Assembly: GCA_025757985.1 (NCBI GenBank)
Contig: CP107210.1
Location: 1,612,001 to 1,676,000, forward strand
Length of the DNA: 64,000 bases
Direction: 5' to 3'
From: Oscillospiraceae bacterium
GTDB taxonomy: Bacteria > Bacillota > Clostridia > Oscillospirales > Ruminococcaceae
Shown: positions 51,900 to 60,600 of the stretch, piece after piece
Position numbering within the stretch: the first letter of the stretch is position 1
How the letters are laid out: each line of letters opens with the position of its first letter
Translations under genes and position numbers: made by a program
The notes under the pieces: model-generated
Databases searched by the model: none
What the model was told of the DNA's origin: nothing
Seen by the model: only the letters and a program-made list of their open reading frames with translations

Positions 51900-53324
51900 T
51901 TATGCCTTGGGGGCGTATTTTTCAACGGCCTTGCCCCAAGAATCGTCCCAGTCGGCCACGATGTCATCGAGAGTCTCGTCCCCGTTGACGGCAGCCTCAA
52001 CCACACGCTGCACATGTGTCTCGTCAGCGTTCAGGGCCAGCTCAGCCTCCTGTTTGACATTATCGGCAAGGTCAGCGATCTCGCTGGGAGCAGTAGTATC
52101 CTCAACCAACTCCATACCGTCAAAGGCAGCGAGGGTTTCGGGGTATTCCTGGCTCTTCAGAACGGGAACACCGCCTTGGTCGTAAGAGAAGTTGCTGGAC
52201 TCGCTGAACCACTTGATGTACAGCTCGGCAGCGAGCTTGTTGTCGTCAGAGATGTTCTTGTTGACACCGAAGCAGTAGTCAGCACCGGCGGAGGCGTACT
52301 GCGTACCGTTGACGGTGATGGGGAACGGCATATAGGCGATGTCCGAAGCATGGTCACCTGCATCCTGCATCTGCACGACCGCCCAGCTGCCCAGAACCAT
52401 AGCACCGATCTGACCGTTGTTGATCATGGGCTTGCAGCCCTCCCAGTCGGTCGTGGTGGGGTCATCCTCGGTCAGACCGCGCTTCACAGCCTCGTACAGG
52501 GTGTAGTAAACGGCGTAGGGACCGCTCTGGGCATCACCGGTGGGGACACCGGGAGCAAACGGGTCAGCGGTCTGGGGCATCGTGATGTTCATCCAGTCGG
52601 CATCGCCGGTAGCGCCGCCGCCGATGTAGGCATCCCAGGCACTCATCGTCCAGCCTGCGGCGTAGTTGGTGTACAGGGGGATGGCATCGGTGTTGTCCTT
52701 GATCTTCTGCAGTGCATCAAGGAACTCATCAGGGGTGGTAGGCAGCTTGTCGATACCGGCCTTCTCAAAGACGGCCTTGTTGTAGACGATGCCCTGCACA
52801 TTGCCGGTGGAGGGGATGCCGTAGACCGTGCCGTCAAAGGAACGGTTGCTGGCGAAGTTGTAGTCGTTCTCAATGTCGGAAACACTGCACAGCGGCTCAA
52901 AGTAATCGCCCAGTTCGGTCAGGGGGATGGTGGTGGGCACCATGCAGATGTCGCCCCAGTCATTGCTGGTCAGGCGGGTGGTCATATCGTTGGCGTAGTC
53001 GGTCATGCCCTCATACTTGATGGAGATGTTGGGGTAGATGGCATTGAACTCGGAGATGTACTTATCAAAGGTGCCGTCCTCGATCAGGTCAGTGCGCTGG
53101 GTCAGGATCTTCAGGCTGGCGGTCAGGTCGGTGCCGTCAGTGCCAACGGTCAGCTTGCTGTAGTTCAGGCCATCTGCAGCTTCAGTCGTGGCGGCAGAGG
53201 ATGCCTCGGTACCGGTAGAGGCGGTTGAAGCAGTGTCTGCGGCAGAAGATGCAGCGCCGCCGCAGCCTGCCAGCAGTGCGGCGGACATGGCACCGGCCAT
53301 ACCCATTGCGATAAGCTTTTTCAT
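51900..53324 (-). CDS. Sugar-binding lipoprotein of the mannan ABC transporter
   Basis: A 474-residue solute-binding protein. The lipoprotein signal MKKLIAMGMAGAMSAALLAGC has its lipobox cysteine at residue 21, followed by a Ser/Ala/Thr linker. The mature protein shows the CUT1 binding-protein pattern (FNAIYPNISIKYEGMTDYAN; GVNKNISDDNKLAAELYIKW). It is the first gene of the leftward mannan operon behind a strong promoter flanked by TTAGCTAA sites. It captures manno-oligosaccharides outside the cell. Repair of galactosyl-mannose specificity cannot be judged from sequence. Confidence 0.92.
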   Translation of the reverse strand: MKKLIAMGMAGAMSAALLAGCGGAASSAADTASTASTGTEASSAATTEAADGLNYSKLTVGTDGTDLTASLKILTQRTDLIEDGTFDKYISEFNAIYPNISIKYEGMTDYANDMTTRLTSNDWGDICMVPTTIPLTELGDYFEPLCSVSDIENDYNFASNRSFDGTVYGIPSTGNVQGIVYNKAVFEKAGIDKLPTTPDEFLDALQKIKDNTDAIPLYTNYAAGWTMSAWDAYIGGGATGDADWMNITMPQTADPFAPGVPTGDAQSGPYAVYYTLYEAVKRGLTEDDPTTTDWEGCKPMINNGQIGAMVLGSWAVVQMQDAGDHASDIAYMPFPITVNGTQYASAGADYCFGVNKNISDDNKLAAELYIKWFSESSNFSYDQGGVPVLKSQEYPETLAAFDGMELVEDTTAPSEIADLADNVKQEAELALNADETHVQRVVEAAVNGDETLDDIVADWDDSWGKAVEKYAPKA

Positions 53325-53410
53325 AATGCGTTTTCCTCCTTAAGAAAAGCAGTTTCATTGGCGGAGTACCCCTAAACATTCGCTCTTGTTTCCGCATCGC
53401 TCGCGTCCGT

Positions 53411-53476
53411 TTAGCTAACTCCTGATTGCATATTTAGTATATTATTTTCTTTCGTTTAAGTCAATATGTTAGCTAA
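53411..53476 (-). promoter_or_regulatory. Promoter and operators of the mannan transport operon
   Basis: On the minus strand TTGACT (53459-53464), 17 bp, TATACT (53436-53441) forms a good sigma-A promoter. The palindrome TTAGCTAA flanks it at 53469-53476 and 53411-53418, fitting repression by the adjacent LacI protein, possibly by looping. Confidence 0.75.
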
Positions 53477-53559
53477 AAGTTTCTTAAACTTGGGAAATCG
53501 CGCAAATTTCGTGGTTTCTGACTATGCAAAACGACAACAAAAACGCTCGAAATATGGCA

Positions 53560-53594
53560 AAACGCAAGCTAAACGAATTATTTAGCCTGCGTTT
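53560..53594 (-). terminator. Terminator of the LacI gene
   Basis: A 14-base arm AAACGCAGGCTAAA pairs with one mismatch to its partner, followed on the minus strand by TTTTGCC. It lies just after the regulator's stop. Confidence 0.7.
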
Positions 53595-53605
53595 AAGTTA
53601 AATAC

Positions 53606-54613
53606 TTAATCCTGCTTGGCGGTGGACTCGCGCACGACCAACGCCCCCGGCACCATAATGGTAGGGGCAAGGCTGTGCTTTCGTGCCATCTTACGGCGCA
53701 TCTGATCCACGGCAGCGGCCGCCATGCTGTCCACATCCACGCGGTAGCTTGTCAACGGCGGATCGCAGATGGTGGAATATCGGAAATCGTCATATCCTGC
53801 CACGGCCACATCCTGCGGCACCCGGTATCCGGCACGGCGCAGTGTCTCGACCAGATTGTAGGCAACCTCATCGCAGCTGCAGACAAATGCCTGCGGCATC
53901 TGCTGCGGCAGCGTAAGCGGGATAAACCGTCCGTCCGCACCGCGGTCCTCAAGCCGCCAGTCGGCGCGCGGCTCAAGACCGGCGCGCAGCAATGCCTTGG
54001 TGTAGCCGAGATAGCGATCCATGATTGAACTGGTCGCATTGACACTGCCCACAAAGGCAATCTCCCTGCGCCCGGTGCGCAGAATAGTTTCGGTCAGCTG
54101 ATACGCGCCGCTGACATTGTCGGACAGCACACAGTCTGCCGCGATCGCATCATCGTAGAAATCAAGCAGCAGGAACGGCAGGCCGCTCTGCGCAGCAGTG
54201 GACATATACCGGCGGTCGATCTCCCCCATAAAAATCAGTCCGTCCACCTTGCGGTTGACCAAAAAGGTAGGCATCGTACAGCTTTGCTCCGCCTGAGGGA
54301 AGACGATTTCCATCGCCACGCTGATGCCCTGCGGTGCGCTGTGCTGCAAAATAGCGCGGTACAGATTGGAATAGAATGTATTTTCGTTAAAAAAGTGATC
54401 TGCCACCAGCACGCCGATGATCTGTCCGCCGGTCTGCTGCGTGGCCGTCGCCTTGGCAGCAGGTGAACGGTAGCCCAACTCCTCCGCCGTGGAGAGTATT
54501 TTGGCGCGCATCTCCTCGCTTACGCCGTCTTTGCCGGCCAGCGCCTTGGACACCGATACGATGCTGATGCCTAATTTTTCGGCAATATCCGCCATCCGGA
54601 CACCCTTTGCCAT
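53606..54613 (-). CDS. LacI-family regulator of the mannan locus
   Basis: A 335-residue regulator. The helix-turn-helix is VRMADIAEKLGISIVSVSKA with the hinge helix region near residue 50 (LGYRSPAAKA). The C-terminal periplasmic-binding-like domain includes IIGVLVADHFFNENTFYSNL and FVCSCDEVAYNLVETLRRAG. ATG 54613 follows AAGGAG. Its own promoter is TTGACC-17-TATAAT (minus strand; 54673-54678 and 54650-54655). It lies between the two mannan operons and probably represses both through TTAGCTAA until a manno-oligosaccharide binds. Confidence 0.92.
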   Translation of the reverse strand: MAKGVRMADIAEKLGISIVSVSKALAGKDGVSEEMRAKILSTAEELGYRSPAAKATATQQTGGQIIGVLVADHFFNENTFYSNLYRAILQHSAPQGISVAMEIVFPQAEQSCTMPTFLVNRKVDGLIFMGEIDRRYMSTAAQSGLPFLLLDFYDDAIAADCVLSDNVSGAYQLTETILRTGRREIAFVGSVNATSSIMDRYLGYTKALLRAGLEPRADWRLEDRGADGRFIPLTLPQQMPQAFVCSCDEVAYNLVETLRRAGYRVPQDVAVAGYDDFRYSTICDPPLTSYRVDVDSMAAAAVDQMRRKMARKHSLAPTIMVPGALVVRESTAKQD

Positions 54614-54649
54614 ACGCAAACACTCCTTACCCATCCTAGTATATACTTT

Positions 54650-54751
54650 ATTATAATGGCTGTATGGCTAAAGGTCAACCATCAAATTAGCTAAATACCG
54701 CAATCATTTTTAGTTAAAACTACTTGACAGACCGTTTTTCTTTGCTATACT
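54650..54751. promoter_or_regulatory. Divergent LacI / GH113 promoters with operator
   Basis: Forward: TTGACA (54724-54729), 16 bp, TATACT (54746-54751) for the GH113-esterase operon. Reverse: TTGACC-17-TATAAT for lacI. TTAGCTAA at 54687-54694 sits between them, and TTAGTTAA-like sequence at about 54711 touches the forward -35. Confidence 0.75.
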
Positions 54752-54800
54752 AAAAGCCAAACAGGGACTTATATTTTTCGTGCAAAGGGGTTGCCTCGCT

Positions 54801-55727
54801 ATGTTCAATCACCCGTTTACTGCTGTCAATTTTGCCGTATTCCCGCACCGCGGCGTACTGGGCGGGGGCACCGCTCGCCGCAGCCTTGCCGCAATGGCCG
54901 CCAAAACCGGCTGCCGCTGGGTCATCCTTACCCCTGCCGGGGTGCAGGCCACCCCGTACAGTGAAGAAATCGACTACCGCAGCGCCGCCACCCCCACAGA
55001 CGCGGAGCTTTGCGGCTGCATCCGCTTTGCACGCAGCCTTGGGCTGGAGGTCGCACTCAAGCCTACCGTCAACTGCGCCAACGGCGTATGGCGGGCGCGC
55101 ATCAGTTTTTTTGACCACGATGTCCCCTGCGAGAGCCAATGGGGCCGTTGGTTTGCGCAGTACACAGCGTTTCAGCTGCATTACGCCGAAATCGCCGCCC
55201 GCGAAGGCTGCAAGCTGTTCATCACCGGCTGCGAGATGACAATGACCGAGCACCGTGAAGCCGAATGGCGGCAGCTTTTGGCCGCCGTGCGCGGGGTATA
55301 CCCCGGCACACTGACCTATAACTGTGACAAATACGGCGAGGATCACATCGCATGGTGGGATGCCGTGGATGTGATTGCGTCCAGCGGGTACTATCCGTTG
55401 CAGGACTGGCCGCGCCAGCTGGCGCGCATCGGACAGGTGGCAGAAAAATTCCGTAAGCCCGTGCTTTTTACCGAGGCAGGCTGCATGGCGGTGCATGGCT
55501 CCGCCGCCGTACCGAACAACTGGGAGCTGACGGGCGCACCGGACAATGCCGAGCAGGCCGCATGGTACAAGGCCATGTTCGATGCCTGCCGTCAGGCTCC
55601 CTTTGTACAGGGCTTCGGCGTCTGGGACTGGCCCGCCGACCCGGGCGTTTCCAGCCCTTACGCCGTCAACAACCGTCCCGCTGCCGACATCATTGAAACC
55701 TATTACAAAGGAATGTACCGCAAATGA
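54801..55727 (+). CDS. GH113 beta-1,4-mannanase
   Basis: A 308-residue TIM-barrel enzyme. The acid/base glutamate is in ITGCEMTMTE (residue 145) and the nucleophile glutamate in VLFTEAGC (residue 225), positions matching characterised GH113 mannanases. There is no signal peptide, so it acts in the cytoplasm, trimming imported manno-oligosaccharides. AAAGGGG precedes ATG 54801; a GTG seven codons upstream is a weaker option. The next gene overlaps by four bases (ATGA). Confidence 0.88.
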   Translation: MFNHPFTAVNFAVFPHRGVLGGGTARRSLAAMAAKTGCRWVILTPAGVQATPYSEEIDYRSAATPTDAELCGCIRFARSLGLEVALKPTVNCANGVWRARISFFDHDVPCESQWGRWFAQYTAFQLHYAEIAAREGCKLFITGCEMTMTEHREAEWRQLLAAVRGVYPGTLTYNCDKYGEDHIAWWDAVDVIASSGYYPLQDWPRQLARIGQVAEKFRKPVLFTEAGCMAVHGSAAVPNNWELTGAPDNAEQAAWYKAMFDACRQAPFVQGFGVWDWPADPGVSSPYAVNNRPAADIIETYYKGMYRK

Positions 55728-56848
55728 CCGCACTGCAAATCAGCCCGCTTTCCGTCCTGCCGCAGATCCGCGCCTTGGGCCGCCATAGGGGGCGCAACCC
55801 GCTGCCGCTGTTCTGGACTGCCTCCGGCGCAGAGCTGCTTTTTACCGGCAGTGAGCTGTGGTTCCAACTGGAGTGTGACTACACCGAGATCGAGCCGTGG
55901 GTCAGCATCGAGCTGAACGGCGCATGGATTGCCCGGCAGGCACTGACCCCGGGGCGCAACCGTGTCTGCGCGTTCCGCGGTATGACGCCCGGCACGCCGA
56001 AGCACGTCCGCCTTTTAAATGATGTACAGCCGATGCAGCAGGATCCCACCCACTTTTTGCAGCTGAACGCCGTAGAATATGCCGGCGGCGAATTTCTGCC
56101 CCTGCCGGAGCCGCGCTGTCGGCTGGAATTTGTGGGAGACAGCATCACCAGCGGCGAGGGTACGCTGGGAGCCCGGCAGGAGGAGGACTGGATCGGTGCC
56201 TTTTTCAGCGCCGAAAACCACTACGCCCGCCTGACCTCCGATGCGCTCGGGGCTGAGTACCGCCTTGTCTCCCAGAGTGGTTGGGGCATCGTCTGCGGGT
56301 GGGACAATGACCCGCACCATACCCTGCCGCCCTATTACGAGCAGGTCTGCGGCGTGGCGGAGGGTGCGCGCAACACTGCCCTCGGTGCTAAACAGCAGAA
56401 CGATTTTTCTGCTTGGCAGCCCAATGCAGTCATTGTAAACCTCGCCACCAACGATGAACACGCCTTCTGCAATCCGGCGTGGCTCGACCCCGTGACCGGC
56501 AAAGCGTACAAGCTGCGCACACTGCCGGACGGCAGCTACCACCCCGAGGATGTGCGCCGCCTGCAAGATGCCGTCTGCGATTTTTTGACGATACTGCGTG
56601 AGCGCAACCCCCGCGCCGTGCTGGTCTGGAGCTATGGAATGCTGGGCAGCGGGCTGCAGGAGGTGCTGCAGGGTGCCGTTCAACAATACGGCAGCCGCAG
56701 CGGCGACACGCGCGCCTTCTACCTGCCGCTGCCGGACACAACTGCCGACACCGTGGGTTCGCGGCAGCACCCGGGCGTTCTCTCTCACCGTGCCGCCGCC
56801 GAGGTATTGACCGCCTTTTTGAAACACAAGCTGGAGGAACAGGCATGA
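55724..56848 (+). CDS. CE2-like acetyl-mannan esterase
   Basis: A 374-residue two-domain esterase. An N-terminal jelly roll (about residues 1-130) is followed by an SGNH hydrolase domain with the serine nucleophile in EFVGDSITSGEG (residue 140), the asparagine block NLATNDEH and the histidine in SRQHPGVLSH. This domain order is that of family CE2. The usual aspartate three residues before the histidine is absent, compatible with the Ser-His dyad described for some CE2 enzymes. No signal peptide is seen. It should remove O-acetyl groups (3-, 4- or 6-O in known homologues) from imported mannan oligosaccharides. Confidence 0.85.
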   Translation: MTALQISPLSVLPQIRALGRHRGRNPLPLFWTASGAELLFTGSELWFQLECDYTEIEPWVSIELNGAWIARQALTPGRNRVCAFRGMTPGTPKHVRLLNDVQPMQQDPTHFLQLNAVEYAGGEFLPLPEPRCRLEFVGDSITSGEGTLGARQEEDWIGAFFSAENHYARLTSDALGAEYRLVSQSGWGIVCGWDNDPHHTLPPYYEQVCGVAEGARNTALGAKQQNDFSAWQPNAVIVNLATNDEHAFCNPAWLDPVTGKAYKLRTLPDGSYHPEDVRRLQDAVCDFLTILRERNPRAVLVWSYGMLGSGLQEVLQGAVQQYGSRSGDTRAFYLPLPDTTADTVGSRQHPGVLSHRAAAEVLTAFLKHKLEEQA

Positions 56849-57912
56849 ACACAACCAAACTGAAAAGCGTCCTTTGCCGCGCCGCTGCCGGCGAGGAACT
56901 GACCATCGGATTTCTGGGCGGCTCCATCACACAGGGCAGCCTTACCACCCAGCCGGAAAACACCTACGCCTACCGTGTATACCGCTGGTGGTGCGAAACG
57001 TTCCCGCAGGCAAAATTCCACTATGTCAACGGCGGCATCGGCGGTACCGACTCGCTGTATGGGGTGTCCCGCGCTGTGACCGACCTTTTGATGTACCAGC
57101 CCGACTTTGTCGTGCTGGATTTCAGCGTCAACGACACACGCAACACATTCTGTCAGGAAACCTACGAGGGAGCCGTCCGCCGTATCTTGTCTTGGCCGTC
57201 CCGTCCTGCGCTGGTGCTGCTGCACAACATCTATTATGACAGCGGTCTGACCACCGAGGCACAGCACGGTGCCGTGGGCGATTGGTACGCCCTGCCCCGC
57301 GTCAGTGTACAAAACACGATCTACCGCCAAATGAAAGACGGACAGTACACAATGCAGCAGCTCACGCCCGATGGTCTGCACCCGAACGACTTCGGCCACG
57401 GGCTTGTGGCAGAGGAGATTACAAAGCTGCTGGCAGATGTCAATGCCCAGCGGGACGAGCCGGAAGCCGAATCTCCGCTGCCCGCCCCGCTGACCGCCAA
57501 CGCCTACGAAAACGCCCAACGGCTGACACTGCGCGAAGCCTGCCCCGCGCTGCACGGTTTCCGCGCCGACACGAGGGAAAAGCTTGGGCATCTCGACCAC
57601 TGGAAAAACGGCTGGTTTGCCCAAAAGGCAGGGGATTCCCTGACCTTTACGGTGGACTGCAGCTGCCTTGCGGTGCAGTTCCGCCGCACGATCCAACGCC
57701 CCGCCCTGCAGGCGCAGCTGGTGATGGACGGCGACACCGCGCACCCGATTTTGCTGGACGGCAACTTTGACGAGGATTGGGGCGACAGTCTGGCGCTGAC
57801 CCCGGTGCTGCACCACGCCCCCCGCGCCCGGCACACCGTGACGATCACAGCGCTTCCCTCCGCCGCCCCGGACCCGACACCGTTCTATCTGCTGTCGCTG
57901 ATTCTTGCTTAA
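56845..57912 (+). CDS. CE17-like acetyl-mannan esterase
   Basis: A 355-residue SGNH esterase with the opposite domain order to its neighbour. The SGNH domain is first (FLGGSITQGS, serine 27; GGIGGTDSLYG; FSVNDTRNT; the Asp-His pair in TPDGLHPNDFGH). A C-terminal beta-sandwich, probably CBM35-like, starts near residue 235. This matches family CE17, known for 2-O-acetyl mannan deacetylation. Its start overlaps the CE2 gene by four bases. It is cytoplasmic. A MITE begins at its stop codon. Confidence 0.85.
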   Translation: MNTTKLKSVLCRAAAGEELTIGFLGGSITQGSLTTQPENTYAYRVYRWWCETFPQAKFHYVNGGIGGTDSLYGVSRAVTDLLMYQPDFVVLDFSVNDTRNTFCQETYEGAVRRILSWPSRPALVLLHNIYYDSGLTTEAQHGAVGDWYALPRVSVQNTIYRQMKDGQYTMQQLTPDGLHPNDFGHGLVAEEITKLLADVNAQRDEPEAESPLPAPLTANAYENAQRLTLREACPALHGFRADTREKLGHLDHWKNGWFAQKAGDSLTFTVDCSCLAVQFRRTIQRPALQAQLVMDGDTAHPILLDGNFDEDWGDSLALTPVLHHAPRARHTVTITALPSAAPDPTPFYLLSLILA

Positions 57913-58085
57913 GGCAACACCGCACAATTCCCGCCTTACGGCTTAAGCACCGCTCCAGCGGCTTCGGCACGGCATCTGCGTTGCCAAAATGCTCGATAAT
58001 ACACAAAGTATTATCTGCGCTTTTGGCTTAGCAGCTGCCGCACCTCGCTCGCCGTATCGGCACTTAGAATTATGCGGTATTGCCT
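57912..58085. mobile_element. MITE-like repeat, copy 3 (174 bp)
   Basis: Ends AGGCAACACCGCACAATTC and its imperfect inverse AGGCAATACCGCATAATTC. It matches copy 1 apart from an internal deletion. It begins at the last base of the esterase stop codon, as copy 1 abuts the kinase stop. Confidence 0.78.
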
Positions 58086-58174
58086 TGACCCTGAAAGCCG
58101 GACAAAAGCGTGATTGCTTTTGCCCGGCTTATCGTTTATAATAGATACAAAATCATAGGAAGGCGGTTTTGTAT

Positions 58175-58351
58175 ATGGCACCGATTACCCGCGAACAGGC
58201 ATTGGAAAACGCTTTGGCATCTTCGCGCATGGAAGGGTACGAGGTTACGGAACAGACTCGCATAGATTGCCGCCGCCTGATGGACGGCAAAGTAGATGCC
58301 CGCACCTTGGCTGCCGAAATTCTGGCACGGCGCAGGGCGCAGCGAGGGTAA
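58175..58351 (+). CDS. VbhA-like Fic antitoxin (58 aa)
   Basis: A 58-residue helical protein (MAPITREQALENALASSRME) with the SSRMEG inhibitory motif of class I Fic antitoxins. AGGAAGG lies before the ATG. It precedes the intact Fic gene by six bases, the standard order for antitoxin then toxin. Close to the orphan at 26070-26246 (most residues identical), so the pair was duplicated or acquired twice. Confidence 0.8.
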   Translation: MAPITREQALENALASSRMEGYEVTEQTRIDCRRLMDGKVDARTLAAEILARRRAQRG

Positions 58352-58357
58352 AATGCC

Positions 58358-58951
58358 ATGGCAAACTATGCAGTGGATTCTTTGCAGGATGGGTGCTATC
58401 CGGGTACGGTTGTATTGATAAACACATTGAACATTCGTAATCAAGCGGATTTGGACGCTGTGGAAGGTACGATCGTTCCTGCCAAGGCTGCTTTATGGGA
58501 AGAAAAACCTTTAGCAGAAAGTTTCGATTTTGCGCATTACTGTGCGATTCATCGCTTTTTGTTTGAAGATTTATACGAATGGGCGGGTAAGCCGCGCACC
58601 GTAGATATTGCAAAGAAAGGCACGCAGTTTTGCCTCGCTGCGCAAATTGAAAGTACATCAAGTGCGATTTTTTCCAGATTAGAGAAGCAATGCTTTCTTG
58701 TGGGGTTAGATAAAGCACATTTCATTTCTGCCATAGTAGATTTATACGAACGGACAAATGAACTTCACCCATTCCGCGAAGGCAACGGCAGGACCCAGCG
58801 TGTTTTTCTTTCGCAGCTTGCCCGCCATGCGGGATATGTCATTGATTTTGCCCGTGTTGACCCGGATGATTTGATGATTGCCACAATTCAGGCTGCAGGC
58901 GGCGTGGATGATTTTTTGAAAGAGCTATTTGGCGAAATGATTTCCGAATAG
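58358..58951 (+). CDS. fic: Fic/DOC family AMP-transferase toxin
   Basis: A 197-residue Fic protein with the complete catalytic motif HPFREGNGRTQR near residues 130-141. The histidine is the base and the GNGR loop binds the nucleotide phosphates. FEDLYEWAGKPRTVDIAKKG is the flap-type region that positions the target. It is expected to AMPylate a host protein (DNA gyrase and topoisomerase IV are targets of VbhT-like members) unless held by the antitoxin. It lies in an island of insertion remnants. Confidence 0.9.
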   Translation: MANYAVDSLQDGCYPGTVVLINTLNIRNQADLDAVEGTIVPAKAALWEEKPLAESFDFAHYCAIHRFLFEDLYEWAGKPRTVDIAKKGTQFCLAAQIESTSSAIFSRLEKQCFLVGLDKAHFISAIVDLYERTNELHPFREGNGRTQRVFLSQLARHAGYVIDFARVDPDDLMIATIQAAGGVDDFLKELFGEMISE

Positions 58952-59100
58952 TGTATTGGCTCTGTCCAAGTCTTCTATTTCTTTGGCTCCCTGAATTTCT
59001 GCCCATTCGTAGTTGACCACCATTTGACAACTACTGTGCAGCGGCACCACAAAACGCCAAAAAAAAGGGGGGGCTGTTGCACATCCCCCTCTAAAAAAGA

Positions 59101-59147
59101 AAGACCGAAGTAAAAAGCCAAAAAAGGCTTTACAACTTCGGTCTTTT
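59101..59147. terminator. Hairpin at the left side of the IS1182-type remnant
   Basis: AAGACCGAAGT...AAAGCC / GGCTTT...ACTTCGGTCTT forms a long imperfect stem with A/T-rich ends just before the transposase. GGGGGGGCTGTTGCACA at about 59068 resembles an IS end. It may protect the transposase from outside transcription. Confidence 0.65.
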
Positions 59148-59164
59148 GCTTTAAGTTAATAGTT

Positions 59165-60127
59165 GTGAAAGAAACTCAAAAGCAAGAACAGCATATCGAA
59201 ATTTTGGAAAAAAGTCAACAGTTAAAATTTCGGATGCCGACAGAAATAAGAATATCGAAACACAACGCGCTCTATCAGGCAAGCACCCAGCTTGAGGGAC
59301 TGGATTTCACAAAGTTGTATAGCGTTTATTCGGAAATCCGAAAATTGCGGATAGAGCCGCGTGTGTTATTTAAAGTTCTGGTGTGCGCCTACATGAAGGG
59401 CGTATATTCCAGCCGTAAAATAGAGGATCTGTGCAGGGAGAATATGGTATTCCGCTGGATGCTGGAGGATCAGAAAGCGCTGGATCACTGCACCATAGCA
59501 AGATTTCGGAGCAACCGTAACCTGTAGGAAGCGTTCGAGGATTTGTTCTTTCAATATGTAAAGAAGCTGGAGGATAAAGGGTATACCGAGCACTCTGAGG
59601 TGTTTGTGGATGGAACCAAAATCGAAAGCATGGCAAATCGGTATACATTCGTATGGCTAAAGCAGGTAAGCAAACAGCTTGAGAAAATCAAGACAAGGTT
59701 GAAAGAGCTGGTATGTCCGCAAGGAAATCTGACCTCGACTAAGGTTGAGAAAAGACCGGAACAGCTCAATGCGGAAATCGAGGCGCAGGGCATTGAAGTG
59801 AAAAAAGGCCGCGGGCATCATAAGCCGGAGATCGTTCGGGAGCGGGATGAACTGGCTCTCTTGTATAGCCGCTGGATGGAGTATAACAGAAAGAAGGCAA
59901 TTTGCGGGGAGAATCGCAACAGCTATTCCAAGACAGACACAGATGCCACTTTTATGCATATGAAAGACGACCATATGCGCAATGGTCAGCTAAAACCCGG
60001 ATATAATGTTCAGTTTGCTGTCAACAGCGGTTTCATAACCGACATTGGCGTATTCAGCAACAGAACGGACTTCGGCACGCCGATTCCGTTTTTGACCTAT
60101 TTATGGCATAAGCATGGAAAATCCTAA
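59165..60127 (+). pseudogene. IS1182-family transposase, interrupted and truncated
   Basis: The N-terminal part (KLYSVYSEIRKLRIEPRVLF; KVLVCAYMKGVYSSRKIEDL) is in frame to a TAG at 59525. The same frame then continues with VFVDGTKIESMANRYTFVW, containing the first catalytic aspartate, and TDTDATFMHMKDDHMRNGQL. The C-terminal catalytic part is missing after FLTYLWHKHGKS. One nonsense codon plus 3' truncation makes it inactive. Confidence 0.88.
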
Positions 60128-60330
60128 CCTGTCGCACTTTTTACCGCAGAACAGAAATAAGCCCCTGTCATATGGATTCATTTTGAAATTCTGCATAACA
60201 TATGGAACCGGACTTCGAAGCCCTTTGCGTATACCCGGTTACGATATACACATTTTAGGTCTGAGGAATTTTTCCCAGCATTAGGCGAGTCCTTTCACAA
60301 TTTCCAGAATATACGCAGCAGGCAGAGTGC

Positions 60331-60600
60331 TTGGCAGGGAAATTAGCAATCCGTCTTTCTGGATGCGAATCTGCAGGTGCGGTGATTCTCACCGTTTATG
60401 GACGTTTATTTCGCCTGTATGCCCACAAAACGCAAACTGCCGTTACCGCTGGTGAAGCGGTAACGGCAGGGCAGGTTGTTGGGTATGTGGATTCAACTGG
60501 CAACCATCTGCATTTTGAGGTCATGCAGGGCTGGGTTAGGGTTGATCCGCTGAGCTTGCATTCTTTAAAGTATATTCGCTTTACTGCTTTTGTTTTGCCA
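60331..60600 (+). pseudogene. M23 peptidase C-terminal fragment
   Basis: The reading ILTVYGRLFRLYAHKTQTAV, GEAVTAGQVVGYVDSTG and NHLHFEVMQGWVRVDPL is the end of a LytM/M23 metallopeptidase domain (the YxH and HLHFE zinc motifs). The rest of the enzyme is missing and the 200 bp upstream of it hold no recognisable gene. It overlaps the end of the convergent ROK gene, so it is a remnant. Confidence 0.75.

Noticed and set aside
58175..58951. Treating the Fic pair as a novel defence system
   Set aside because: The antitoxin motif and the complete HPFxxGNGR motif place it in the known class I Fic/VbhA toxin-antitoxin group.
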